50,650 nt of DNA from an uncultured Alphaproteobacteria bacterium. Lineage in GTDB: Bacteria > Pseudomonadota > Alphaproteobacteria > RF32 > CAG-239. The stretch is from the NCBI GenBank assembly GCA_934254585.1, contig CAKQLF010000011.1, forward strand, positions 1-50,650, read 5' to 3'. Position numbers and translations under genes: made by a program. This document shows positions 24,854-33,616 of this stretch, piece by piece (the stretch's first letter is position 1; the number at the start of each line of letters is the position of its first letter). The notes below the pieces were generated by a model, which searched no databases, was not told where the DNA came from, and saw only the letters and a program-made list of their open reading frames with translations.

Positions 24854-24975
24854 GTCATTGCCGGGCACTCTCTTTAATGTCATTGCCGGACACATTCTTT
24901 AATGTCATTGTCGGACGTGATCCGGCAATCTAGAACACCAGGTCAGACTGTGCATCACGTCCGTGGATGACTGTA
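24854..24975 (-). repeat. Inverted-orientation 25-bp repeats plus REP palindrome
   Basis: Three units starting GTCATTGCCGG at 24854, 24879 and 24904 (period exactly 25), then CGGACGTGATCCGG and TCTAGA-type REP sequence and CACGTCCGTGGATGAC. Read on the minus strand it is the family found at 4510-4585. It fills the gap between the two duplicate pilins. Confidence 0.8.
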
Positions 24976-24996
24976 GAGAGGATACTTATTTAAAAC

Positions 24997-25027
24997 AAAA
25001 AACGACGAAGAAAACTCCGTCGTTTTT
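24997..25027 (-). terminator. Pilin terminator
   Basis: AAAACGACG and CGTCGTTTT form a 9-bp stem around a short A-rich loop, with a T-run on the minus strand. It follows the pilin at 25054-25674. Confidence 0.8.
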
Positions 25028-25053
25028 GATGGAAAATAACCAACTAAATTAAC

Positions 25054-25674
25054 TCAGTAGTATTTCCACATAACGTAACAAGTGTTACCGGCATCGCAAC
25101 TGCAAGCTTTAGCGGCATTCATAACAGACATCGGCATATTTCCAGGGCAAGCCCAAGCAGGCGATGCATTATCACCACTCTTGGTGCAGCCCATTTTAAG
25201 ATTGGTAGCATCATCGGCAGCAATAGCAGTTGCTGAGCTGCCGGCTTTCATACCAACCAAGCCGGAAGAATAGCTAGAACCCCAGTCATTGGTGGCCAAA
25301 GTGATGCAAGCTTCTTTAGACAAACCATTAAAAATCAAAGTGAAAGATCCATTAGCACGAGTTCCGTCATTTGATGCCAAAATAGTTACAGCACCATTAA
25401 ACGCGTTAGTTAAAGTTGCACTTGTACCCAATTCATCAGGAACCACACCCATAGAAACGGCAGAAGTGTTGTTTAAACCATCATAAGATTTTTGTTGAGC
25501 ATACAAAGTTTTGATGTTGGCAACCAACATAGAAACATTGTCGGCAACTTGGTTAGTTTTAAATTTATTCATAGCTTTAGAATAACCGGCAATACCACCT
25601 ACAGACAAAACACCGATAATGGCAAGTACGCCTAACATTTCGATCATAGAACGACCGGATTCATTTACTCTCAT
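25054..25674 (-). CDS. Type IV pilin-like protein (family member 6, duplicate B)
   Basis: 206 residues, same leader and core as duplicate A. Its variable part is TILASNDGTRANGSFTL and GMKAGSSATAIAADDATN, with the closing CDAGNTCYVMWKYY. The DNA of the 5' half and about 170 bp upstream matches duplicate A almost base for base, whereas the 3' half differs. The gene stands between the REP block and der, which is transcribed in the same direction. It has its own promoter and terminator. Confidence 0.9.
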   Translation of the reverse strand: MRVNESGRSMIEMLGVLAIIGVLSVGGIAGYSKAMNKFKTNQVADNVSMLVANIKTLYAQQKSYDGLNNTSAVSMGVVPDELGTSATLTNAFNGAVTILASNDGTRANGSFTLIFNGLSKEACITLATNDWGSSYSSGLVGMKAGSSATAIAADDATNLKMGCTKSGDNASPAWACPGNMPMSVMNAAKACSCDAGNTCYVMWKYY

Positions 25675-25773
25675 TGTTTTTCTCCTAATTAAAAAATAAA
25701 GTATAATTATATTTGGCTAAGGCCTCCTAAACCTCGCCGGAAACAAGTATAAAACTTATTTCTTTCTACTTTA

Positions 25774-25802
25774 TTAATATCATAAAAATTATATTTTCTC
25801 AA
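25774..25802 (-). promoter_or_regulatory. Sigma70-like promoter of pilin duplicate B
   Basis: TTGAGA and TATTAA with a 17-base spacer, identical to the promoter of duplicate A and displaced by 1022 bp. Confidence 0.6.
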
Positions 25803-25896
25803 TAAGCTAGTGGTTATATTACTTTAGTGATATGGGATGCGAATGTTGTTTGATGATGACTATAGAGGGGAGTATGCTGAGCCTCTGAAACTCGGC

Positions 25897-27276
25897 TTAC
25901 TTGTCATCAGCATAAGGATTGTCGGCCTTGCGCACGGTTATGCGAATGGGTATTCCGCCCAAATTAAAGGTGTCTCGCAAACTATTGGTCAGATAGCGTA
26001 AATACGAATCGGGCAGACCCTCGGGATTACTTGAAAATATAAAAAATGAAGGAGGTCTGGATTTGGCTTGGGTGATAAATTTTAACTTTATCCTTCTTTT
26101 ATTTTTGCCTAAAGGAGCCGGATTCTGTTCTTGTACGTCGGCAAACCATTTGTTCAGCGGAGCTGTCGGAATACGAGTGTTCCAACGGTCATAAACTTTT
26201 AGAACCGCACTCATAAGTTTGTCTAATCCCTCTTTTTTGAGGGCGGAAATTGTTACGGTTGGCACACCCGCCACCTGTGTCAGCGAGGTCATTAATTTAT
26301 AATTCAATTTTTCTAACGACTCTTTGCGGTTGGCAATATCCCATTTGTTGACGGCAATCACTAAGGCTCGCCCCTCGTCAATAACACGACGGGCTATGGT
26401 CAAATCTTGCTTTTCCAACACCGCATCGGCATCTAAAACCAATACCACCACTTGCGCCATATCTGCGGCGTATTTGGTGCTTTCCACCGACATCTTTTCT
26501 AGCGAATCTTTAACCCGTGATTGACGGCGTAACCCGGCCGTATCAACCAAATTAAATTTACGTCCTTTCCATTGCCATTGAGTCGTAATGGCATCTCGGG
26601 TCATTCCGGCTTCGGGGCCGGTTAACATTCTTTCGTCATTCAACAGGGCGTTGACAAGGGTGGATTTACCGACGTTCGGTCGACCGACAAAGGCCAGTTG
26701 TATCGGGCGTTTGTTGTTTTCTTCTACGGAAAAATCTTCAGGAATCTGCCCGAGCACGCTAACTTTATTCGATTCTGAAACTTTATTTTTTTCAATTTCG
26801 GCCAAAGCGTCATACAAATCTTCAAATCCCAGACCGTGTTCGGCCGAAAAAGGAATCGGCTCACCCAAACCAAGTTTATAGGCTTCATAAATGCTGTCTT
26901 CTTGCTTTTTACCTTCGCATTTGTTGGCCAAAAGAATAACCGGTTTGTGCGTTTGGCGCACCAAATCGGCAAAAAGTTCGTCATACGGCTGAAGGCCGGA
27001 GCGGGCATCAAACAAAAACAGACAGACATCGGCTTCTTTTATAGCCATCTGAGTTTGTTTCCACATTCTGCTTTCCATATTGTCGGTGGTGGAATATTCA
27101 TAACCGGCGGTGTCAATCAGTTGTAACTCCATATCCCGCAATTTCGCCGGAGACATTTTACGGTCACGCGTTACTCCGGGTTTATCGTGCACAATGGCAA
27201 GTTTTTTACCGACCAACCGATTGAACAAAGTTGATTTACCTACGTTAGGACGTCCTATAATGGCAACAGAAAGCAT
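25897..27276 (-). CDS. der: Ribosome-associated GTPase Der (EngA)
   Basis: 459 residues with two tandem GTPase domains, unique to Der. The first has GRPNVGKSTLFNRL (residues 7-20) and DTAGYEY; the second GRPNVGKSTLVNAL, DTAGLRRQ and NKWDIANR. A C-terminal KH-like domain begins near residue 355. It acts in maturation of the 50S ribosomal subunit. Its Shine-Dalgarno AAGGAG overlaps the end of bamB, with only nine bases between the genes, so they are co-transcribed. The order yfgM-bamB-der is common in Proteobacteria. Confidence 0.96.
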   Translation of the reverse strand: MLSVAIIGRPNVGKSTLFNRLVGKKLAIVHDKPGVTRDRKMSPAKLRDMELQLIDTAGYEYSTTDNMESRMWKQTQMAIKEADVCLFLFDARSGLQPYDELFADLVRQTHKPVILLANKCEGKKQEDSIYEAYKLGLGEPIPFSAEHGLGFEDLYDALAEIEKNKVSESNKVSVLGQIPEDFSVEENNKRPIQLAFVGRPNVGKSTLVNALLNDERMLTGPEAGMTRDAITTQWQWKGRKFNLVDTAGLRRQSRVKDSLEKMSVESTKYAADMAQVVVLVLDADAVLEKQDLTIARRVIDEGRALVIAVNKWDIANRKESLEKLNYKLMTSLTQVAGVPTVTISALKKEGLDKLMSAVLKVYDRWNTRIPTAPLNKWFADVQEQNPAPLGKNKRRIKLKFITQAKSRPPSFFIFSSNPEGLPDSYLRYLTNSLRDTFNLGGIPIRITVRKADNPYADDK

Positions 27277-27285
27277 TTTTTCTCC

Positions 27286-28602
27286 TTATTTATAAGCCAA
27301 TAAATCAGCGTCAGCTGTCACAAAAAAGATATAACCTTTAGCCGCTATCGGCGCAGTGTTTAAGTCTTCGCCTAAATCCAAAGTGTTTAATAACTTTCCG
27401 GTCTGCGGCATAAATGTGTAAACCGTGCCATTGGATAAAGCCAAAACCAAACGGCCGTCAAGCATTAACGGGGTGAAAACCGTCACATCTGCCGGTTTTT
27501 TCCCCATATTTATCGGTGTTGCCCACAAAACATCGCCGTTTTCTTTGTTTACAGCCACTAAATCATTGGTGTTGGAAACCACATACAAGGTGTTGGCAAT
27601 CAGCAACGGAGTGTTGACACCGCCGATTTCTTTTTCCCATTTGCGCATACCGCTACGCAAATCAAGCGCGGTTAAAATATTGGCGTTGCCAACAGCGTAG
27701 ACCGTTTCTCCTTCAATAACCGGAGCGGCCTTGATTGTGTTTAAAAATGTAGAAGAATAGGCTTTGCGGTTTGAAATAAGTATGTCAGACCACAAAGGAG
27801 AACCTAAAACAGCGTTGAAAGCTTGAAGCTCTCCATTGGAAAAGCCGGTTATCACCATATCTAAATCATTGGAATAAGCGGCAGGAGCTCCGCCGACTAA
27901 GGTTGTGTTTTCTAATGAAATGTCATATTTCCATTGTTCTTCACCCGTTTTGGCGTTAAGAGCATAAAATTTGTTGTCAACGCTTTGGACGTAAACACTG
28001 TTGTTTGCCACCATCGGAGCTATTCTCAGTGGGGTTAGCAATGATTTATGCCAAAGAATGTTACCTTTTTGGGCATTTACGGCATATACTGTTCCATAGC
28101 CGGTTGTGGCAAAAATAACGCCGTTTGCCATTGCTATGCCGGCACCTTTAAGGGCTGTGTCATCAATATTGTCGTTTTCGGAGCGCAATTTCACATCCCA
28201 TAGCGTTTCACCATTTTCAAGGTTGAACGCCGAAAGCAAACCTGAGGCATCCAATGTGTATATCCGATTGTTGTTGACAAGCGGTTTTGATATTAAAAAT
28301 TCGCGTTTTGAACTTCCTTTGCCAAAGCCGACACTCCACTGTTTTTGGAATGAAGTGCCTACTTTGAAGTTTTGCTGCAAATGCTGTGGGTTGTAGCTTT
28401 CCTGTAACCACGACGAATTGGCGTAGGCCGGTGGAACAACAATGTGTGATTGGCCGGCGGAAACATCAGGTTTTATTGCGGCTACCGGATCTAAAACGGC
28501 CAGACGTTTTCCTTGCGGCAAAACTTTGTCGTTTGAGCAACCTCCCATAAACGCTATGGCAACAAAACAAGCAGTCCAAAAAGCAGAATTTTTAATTGAC
28601 AT
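27286..28602 (-). CDS. bamB: Outer-membrane assembly lipoprotein BamB
   Basis: 438 residues. The N-terminal lipobox FMGGC (Cys near 22) marks an outer-membrane lipoprotein. The rest is a series of PQQ-like beta-propeller blades: repeated patterns such as LSAFNLENGETLWDVKL, VYAVNAQKGNILWHKSL and FYALNAKTGEEQWKYDI. BamB is the scaffold of the BAM complex that inserts beta-barrel proteins, such as the porin at 12089. It lies between yfgM and der, which fixes the assignment. Confidence 0.93.
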   Translation of the reverse strand: MSIKNSAFWTACFVAIAFMGGCSNDKVLPQGKRLAVLDPVAAIKPDVSAGQSHIVVPPAYANSSWLQESYNPQHLQQNFKVGTSFQKQWSVGFGKGSSKREFLISKPLVNNNRIYTLDASGLLSAFNLENGETLWDVKLRSENDNIDDTALKGAGIAMANGVIFATTGYGTVYAVNAQKGNILWHKSLLTPLRIAPMVANNSVYVQSVDNKFYALNAKTGEEQWKYDISLENTTLVGGAPAAYSNDLDMVITGFSNGELQAFNAVLGSPLWSDILISNRKAYSSTFLNTIKAAPVIEGETVYAVGNANILTALDLRSGMRKWEKEIGGVNTPLLIANTLYVVSNTNDLVAVNKENGDVLWATPINMGKKPADVTVFTPLMLDGRLVLALSNGTVYTFMPQTGKLLNTLDLGEDLNTAPIAAKGYIFFVTADADLLAYK

Positions 28603-28627
28603 TTATATCACCTGTATAAAATAAAAA

Positions 28628-29395
28628 TTATTCAGCCGTATCTAAAGAAGACAACATTTCCTGTACTTTAGACTTGAAACTTTCAGGCAACTCTTTGATT
28701 TTGAGCAAGTTACTGTAAATTTCACGCGCGGTTTGTAAATCTCCTTCACGAATGGCGGCCATCGCCAACAAATCGTTGGCAATAGGTGTCCAAGAGTTAT
28801 TTGCTTCCAAAACAGGTTTCAAGATGTCGGCCAATTCTTTTTGACTTAAAGTGTCTACCTTGTAGGTGGCGTATTTAACCAAGGCAATTTGCCGAACTTC
28901 GCCGTTGACTTGAGCATCATCGGCTAATTTGCTTAGCATAGCCAACCCTTCGTCGGCTTTATTTTGTTCTATCAAAACATTGGCAATTTGTAAGCGCGCA
29001 AAATCACCATAAATTCCGCGGTCGTTTTGATTTATTTTTTGTAAAGCGGCAATCATTGCTTCTGCATCATTTTGTTGACGAGCCGCGTCCATATACATTT
29101 CCGTATTTTGACGATTGCTTTGTAAACGCCAGTTTTTCAATTTTTCAAAAGAAACCGCACCGCTGACGGCAATTACTACAACGGCAATGATAAATAAGCC
29201 GTATTTGTTCCATAACTCTTTGAAACTATCGTTTTTTACTTCTTCATTTACTTCATTGATAAAAGCATCGGTAAAATCCGGATTTACATCGGTTTTCGGA
29301 GTCGAAACAACAGCGGCGGCGTCTTTGTTTGCCGTATTTTTAACCGTATTTTTTTTAGCGGTTGTTTTTTTGATTTTTTTTTCTGTATTTTTCAT
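28628..29395 (-). CDS. YfgM-like membrane-anchored TPR protein
   Basis: 255 residues. The first 40 are a Lys/Thr-rich cytoplasmic tail, followed by FINEVNEEVKNDSFKELWNKYG and one membrane helix (LFIIAVVVIAVSGAVSF, about 70-86). The periplasmic part is helical with TPR-like repeats (AMIAALQKINQNDRGIYGDFARLQIA, shown by its start AMIAALQKIN). YfgM is an ancillary SecYEG/PpiD partner that helps outer-membrane proteins through the periplasm. The setting just before bamB-der supports this. Shine-Dalgarno AGAGGG. The basic tail is longer than in enterobacterial YfgM. Confidence 0.85.
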   Translation of the reverse strand: MKNTEKKIKKTTAKKNTVKNTANKDAAAVVSTPKTDVNPDFTDAFINEVNEEVKNDSFKELWNKYGLFIIAVVVIAVSGAVSFEKLKNWRLQSNRQNTEMYMDAARQQNDAEAMIAALQKINQNDRGIYGDFARLQIANVLIEQNKADEGLAMLSKLADDAQVNGEVRQIALVKYATYKVDTLSQKELADILKPVLEANNSWTPIANDLLAMAAIREGDLQTAREIYSNLLKIKELPESFKSKVQEMLSSLDTAE

Positions 29396-29465
29396 AATTT
29401 TACCCTCTATAAAACAAAAGTTAGCTTATGCATAGCAAAAAAAGCTGGATAAAGCAAATATTTTC

Positions 29466-30656
29466 TCAATCTTTGCGGACAATTTCTCGAATAATGAAAC
29501 CGCGAACCCATTGTAAATCGGCTACGGGCATATTTTTGCCAAAGATAAAACTTTTATCGTGAGAAATTATGGAAAGATAATAGCGGTCAGTAGTCGGATT
29601 GTGCCCGACATCAACCGATTCAATTTGATTTTTAGGCAAAAATTCGGCGTCTACGCGTATAAATAACACGTTGTGTCCTAAAATAATGTCGCGATTGGTG
29701 ACGATTAAAACATCTTTGCTGAACAAAATGAACAGCGAAAACAGCATAATGGTCAGGCAAACAATCAATAATCCGCTGAACCACCAACCTCCTAAAAATG
29801 GTATGATTGTTTGGTAATAAGCCAACATCAGACCCGAAACAACACTTAAAAGTAATAAACCGATAAAAGCCAAAATGCTGTAAGCGTCAAAAAACAGGCC
29901 TTCTTCTTTAACAATCACCTTATTATTTTTTATTTTACATTTTACGGAGTCCGGAGCATTTTCTAAAGTTTGGTAAAGAGCCTTTAACTGCCATTTCTTA
30001 GCCATTTCTTTTAAGGTGCGGTTTAGTTCTTTATGATTGCGGGAAACCAAGCCTTTGTCAGTCATAAACAGAGCCGGCATTTTGAGTTTTGCTGAATAAT
30101 ATTCCCAAATTTTGCGAATGTTGCGGCCGTTGGTGCTGATATAGAGCGGAACACGTTTGTTTTTGTCGGAATGGTACAGTTCAATAATATAGCGATTGCG
30201 GTTTATCAGCCCGAATTGGTAATATTCAACCCTTAATAAAACACCCAGATAATTGTACAAATCTTCAACTTCGATTTGTTTTTCGCCAAACAGCGGACGA
30301 TGGACTATACGAATTTTATCTCCGTCAAAGAATATTTTTTTGTAGCGCATCATTCCCATAACGGAAAGAGAGATGATTAACACTCCGAAAATAAAAACAA
30401 AAATATCAAAAAAGTAACGCCAGAAACTGATGTTTTCAGACATATTATGTTCCGGAAGGTTGAAATCATAGCTGACTTCGGCCGGTTCCATAAAATAGAG
30501 TATGGCTTCAAATAGGCCGAGTCCGGCAAAAACCAGTCCAAATAAAATGCCCCAAACGGCCAATCGACAAGGTATTCTGTCTTTTTGTGAAGCCGGTAGT
30601 TTTTCTATATCAAACTTAAATTTGTAGCTATAATGATTGGGAGCTGAATACACCAT
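29466..30656 (-). CDS. Multi-pass membrane protein of unknown function, 396 aa
   Basis: Four hydrophobic helices occur in two pairs: about 30-52 and 78-100, then about 258-280 and 290-313. After each pair comes a PH-like cytoplasmic region (FFDGDKIRIVHRPLFGEKQIEVEDL and, at the end, LIVTNRDIILGHNVLFIRVDAEFLPKNQIESVDV, each quoted by its first part). The layout suggests an internal duplication of a 2-TM plus PH-like module (YdbT/DUF304-like), which I offer only as a resemblance. Shine-Dalgarno AGGAG. The next gene upstream diverges from it. Confidence 0.72.
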   Translation of the reverse strand: MVYSAPNHYSYKFKFDIEKLPASQKDRIPCRLAVWGILFGLVFAGLGLFEAILYFMEPAEVSYDFNLPEHNMSENISFWRYFFDIFVFIFGVLIISLSVMGMMRYKKIFFDGDKIRIVHRPLFGEKQIEVEDLYNYLGVLLRVEYYQFGLINRNRYIIELYHSDKNKRVPLYISTNGRNIRKIWEYYSAKLKMPALFMTDKGLVSRNHKELNRTLKEMAKKWQLKALYQTLENAPDSVKCKIKNNKVIVKEEGLFFDAYSILAFIGLLLLSVVSGLMLAYYQTIIPFLGGWWFSGLLIVCLTIMLFSLFILFSKDVLIVTNRDIILGHNVLFIRVDAEFLPKNQIESVDVGHNPTTDRYYLSIISHDKSFIFGKNMPVADLQWVRGFIIREIVRKD

Positions 30657-30796
30657 TTTAATCTCCTGATTGGTACTTTTGCTTTAATTTAGCGCAATAA
30701 AAAAAATTTTTCATCAATTATTTTTAAATAATGTTTGTTTTTATAATATTTGAAGTTAGTATATAACATATTTTATTTAAAAATTGGTGTAATTTA

Positions 30797-32461
30797 ATGT
30801 TAAGTAATAACATATTTTATTCGGGATATAATATTCTTTTTGGCGTTCTTTCGCTGTTTATCGGCTTTGGGGCTGTGTTTTTGGTGCGTTCGGCTAAAGA
30901 GTTTAAGGGCTTGTTTTTATTCCAACTGGGGGGGATAGGCGTTGTTTTGTTGACCTATTTGTCCGTTAATGAACATATTTTATATAAAATCGGGCTTAAT
31001 TTCAATTTTGTGGCTTTTGCGGAAATGATGCTGGCCTTGCTGGTTTCGGTGATTTGGCTTAACGCGTCGTCGGAGCTTTATAATAATCGGCAGACAAAAC
31101 GTGAAGTTTTGACTTTTTATGTTTCGCTATGTGCGGTTATCTGCGGATATTATTCTTTTTATGAATACAGTCAAAGCGATAGCGGTCTGGTTAATTCCGC
31201 CATAACTTTGCTGGGGCTCAGCTTCTTTTTGCTTGTGACTTTTTTACGCGGAATGCAAAACGTGTCGCTAAGCAGTGTTTTGCTGTTGGTTTCGGTTTTG
31301 ATGTTGTGGGGAAAATTGTTGGTTTCGGCCTATTTTTTCAGATATAATTGGTTGAACTTAAATATTTTGAACTGGATTTGGATTTATGTTTTTGTTGCCG
31401 CGGTGATTTGTTTGAAAATAGAAAAACTTAATCAGAATTTGCAAAAAAGTTGGAATACTATAGACAAACTTAATTTGCAAATTGCCGCAATGATAGATTC
31501 GTCACCGTTTCCGATTGTTATATCTAAAATAACAGGTGATAAAATTATGCTGATAAACACTAAAGCTTCGGAGTTGTTCGGCATAGCCAAAAAGGAATGC
31601 GGATATTTTAAGTTGAAAGATTTTTTTGTCGATGATGATAATTATAATAAGTTGCTGAAAAAATTAGAAAAAGAACACGAAGTGCAAGATTTTGATTTGA
31701 TGGTCTGCAATTTGATAAATACAACTCCTTTTTGGTTGGCAGTGTCGGTAAAGGCTATTGAATATAATAATGAAATGGCTCTATATATGGCTTTTCAAAA
31801 CATTACTCAACGCAAAGAGCGAGAAAATTCGCTGAAGTTTCAGGCAGAAAGAGATCCGTTGACTTTGGCGTGGAATCGTCGCCATTTTGAAAAAGTAATA
31901 CCGGAGAAAATTAAAGAAACTCTGAAAAAATCACAAAATTTCAGCCTGTTGATGCTTGATGCCGATAAGTTTAAGAATGTTAACGACCAATATGGGCATA
32001 AAATTGGTGACAGGGTGCTGATTGAATTGGTGGCTTGTTGTCAGAATGATTTGCGCGAAGATGATATTGTTTGTCGTTTCGGCGGTGAAGAATTTGTGGT
32101 TTATTTGGACAATACCAACAGTAAATCGGCGCAAATTGTGGCCGAACGTTTGCGGCAAAGTATTGCTAATCTGGAAGTTATGGGCGATAATGGCGAAAAA
32201 ATTCATTTTACGGTTAGTATCGGTGTTGTTTCATCGGAAAATACAGCCAGTTTGGAAGTTTTACTGCGTCAGGTTGACGATGCAATGTATTTAGCTAAAA
32301 ACAGCGGGCGTAATTGCGTGGCTTTATATGATGAACAAAAAGTAAAGCGGATAATGAAAAAGAAAGTTGAAAAGCAAAATCGTGATGTTCATCCGGTGTT
32401 TCAAAATGAAGAAAATGAAGAAATTTCATTGCTCAATAATTATGAAAATAAAATTTTGTGA
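30797..32461 (+). CDS. Membrane-bound diguanylate cyclase with PAS domain
   Basis: 554 residues. About eight hydrophobic helices fill residues 5-215. A short coiled segment (KIEKLNQNLQKSWNTIDKL) leads into a PAS domain (about 235-345, MIDSSPFPIVISK) and then GGDEF (about 350-515). Active site RFGGEEFVVYL is intact, so it should make cyclic di-GMP. The inhibitory site RxxD (REDD) stands five residues before GGEEF, so product inhibition is expected. The membrane part presumably senses a signal. No EAL domain. It heads an unusual operon with an RNA methyltransferase and transketolase, each gap being nine bases. Confidence 0.93.
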   Translation: MLSNNIFYSGYNILFGVLSLFIGFGAVFLVRSAKEFKGLFLFQLGGIGVVLLTYLSVNEHILYKIGLNFNFVAFAEMMLALLVSVIWLNASSELYNNRQTKREVLTFYVSLCAVICGYYSFYEYSQSDSGLVNSAITLLGLSFFLLVTFLRGMQNVSLSSVLLLVSVLMLWGKLLVSAYFFRYNWLNLNILNWIWIYVFVAAVICLKIEKLNQNLQKSWNTIDKLNLQIAAMIDSSPFPIVISKITGDKIMLINTKASELFGIAKKECGYFKLKDFFVDDDNYNKLLKKLEKEHEVQDFDLMVCNLINTTPFWLAVSVKAIEYNNEMALYMAFQNITQRKERENSLKFQAERDPLTLAWNRRHFEKVIPEKIKETLKKSQNFSLLMLDADKFKNVNDQYGHKIGDRVLIELVACCQNDLREDDIVCRFGGEEFVVYLDNTNSKSAQIVAERLRQSIANLEVMGDNGEKIHFTVSIGVVSSENTASLEVLLRQVDDAMYLAKNSGRNCVALYDEQKVKRIMKKKVEKQNRDVHPVFQNEENEEISLLNNYENKIL

Positions 32462-32470
32462 GGACTAAAA

Positions 32471-33607
32471 ATGGAGTGTGGATATCAACAAACTTGCGGC
32501 GGTTGCCCATATAGAAATTTAGGTAAAGATAATTATCAAAAGTTAAAAACAGAGCAATTCGAGCGGATAGTTTCGCAGATTAGGCAAAAAAATATAAAAA
32601 TCGGGAAAGCTGTTTTTGTGGCAGATGGAACACGTCGCCGCGCCGAGTTGGCTTTTAAAATGCAAAAAGGGCAGTTAAAACTGGGTTTTAATGAGAGTAA
32701 AAGTTATAATTTGATAAATGTCGAAAATTGTTTGTTGCTTACGCCGAAAATTAATGCTTTTTTGCCCCATCTTCGCAAGTTTTTGGGAGATTTTTGCTCA
32801 ATAAAAACAACGGAGAAACTTAAAAATAAAAAATTTCGCACCTATAATATAAGCGGCGGTGATGTTTGGATTACCAACGCCGCGAATGGTTTGGACATTT
32901 TGTTGGAATTGAGTGAAAACATTGGTTTGGAACATAGATTAAATTTAAGTGATTTTGCCAACAATCTGGCCGACATAGCCAGAATATCGGTGCAAATAAA
33001 CAACGGACGCGTTGAAACGGTGGTCGAAAAGAGTCGTCCGTATCTTAATATCGGTGGATATCAGGTTTTTATCCCGGCCGGAACTTTTTTGCAAGCTTCC
33101 GATGAGAGCGAACAGGCTTTAGTTCGGTTGGTTTTGAAGTATTGCGCCGATTCTTGCGGAAAAATTGCCGATTTGTTTTGCGGAGTTGGAACTTTTTCTT
33201 ATCCATTGGCCGCAAATTCCAAAAATAAGATAACGGCGGTTGATTCTTCGGAAGATTTGTTGGACGGGTTTCAAAAGTCGGTAAATCATAATATGATTCA
33301 AAATATCAGCATTATTCGGAAAAACTTGTTCAAATATCCGTTAGATGCCGATGAGTTGAAAGGTTTTGAGGTGATAGTGTTTGACCCGCCGCGAGCAGGT
33401 GCTGCCGCTCAGGTGAAACAGATTGCCGCTATGCCGCAACAAGAAAAACCGCATAAAATTATTGCCGTGTCGTGCAATCCGCACACATTTGTGAATGATG
33501 CCAATGTTTTGATTGACGGCGGCTACAAAATAAGTGAATTAACTTTAGTAGATCAATTTGTATATTCCACACACAGCGAACTTGTCGCTTTGTTTGAAAA
33601 ATTATAG
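32471..33607 (+). CDS. Class I SAM-dependent RNA methyltransferase (RlmD/TrmA family)
   Basis: 378 residues of the uracil-C5 methyltransferase type. The N-terminus has C3, C9 and C12 (C-x5-C-x2-C) and a fourth Cys at 87, the set that binds a 4Fe-4S cluster in RlmD. The catalytic domain has IADLFCGVGTFSYPLA for SAM, FDPPRAG, and the nucleophile motif VSCNPHTF. The TRAM domain that precedes the cluster in E. coli RlmD is missing. It most likely makes m5U in 23S rRNA, or in tRNA. Shine-Dalgarno AGGA; it is the middle gene of a three-gene operon. Confidence 0.88.
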   Translation: MECGYQQTCGGCPYRNLGKDNYQKLKTEQFERIVSQIRQKNIKIGKAVFVADGTRRRAELAFKMQKGQLKLGFNESKSYNLINVENCLLLTPKINAFLPHLRKFLGDFCSIKTTEKLKNKKFRTYNISGGDVWITNAANGLDILLELSENIGLEHRLNLSDFANNLADIARISVQINNGRVETVVEKSRPYLNIGGYQVFIPAGTFLQASDESEQALVRLVLKYCADSCGKIADLFCGVGTFSYPLAANSKNKITAVDSSEDLLDGFQKSVNHNMIQNISIIRKNLFKYPLDADELKGFEVIVFDPPRAGAAAQVKQIAAMPQQEKPHKIIAVSCNPHTFVNDANVLIDGGYKISELTLVDQFVYSTHSELVALFEKL

Positions 33608-33616
33608 GAGAAAAAT

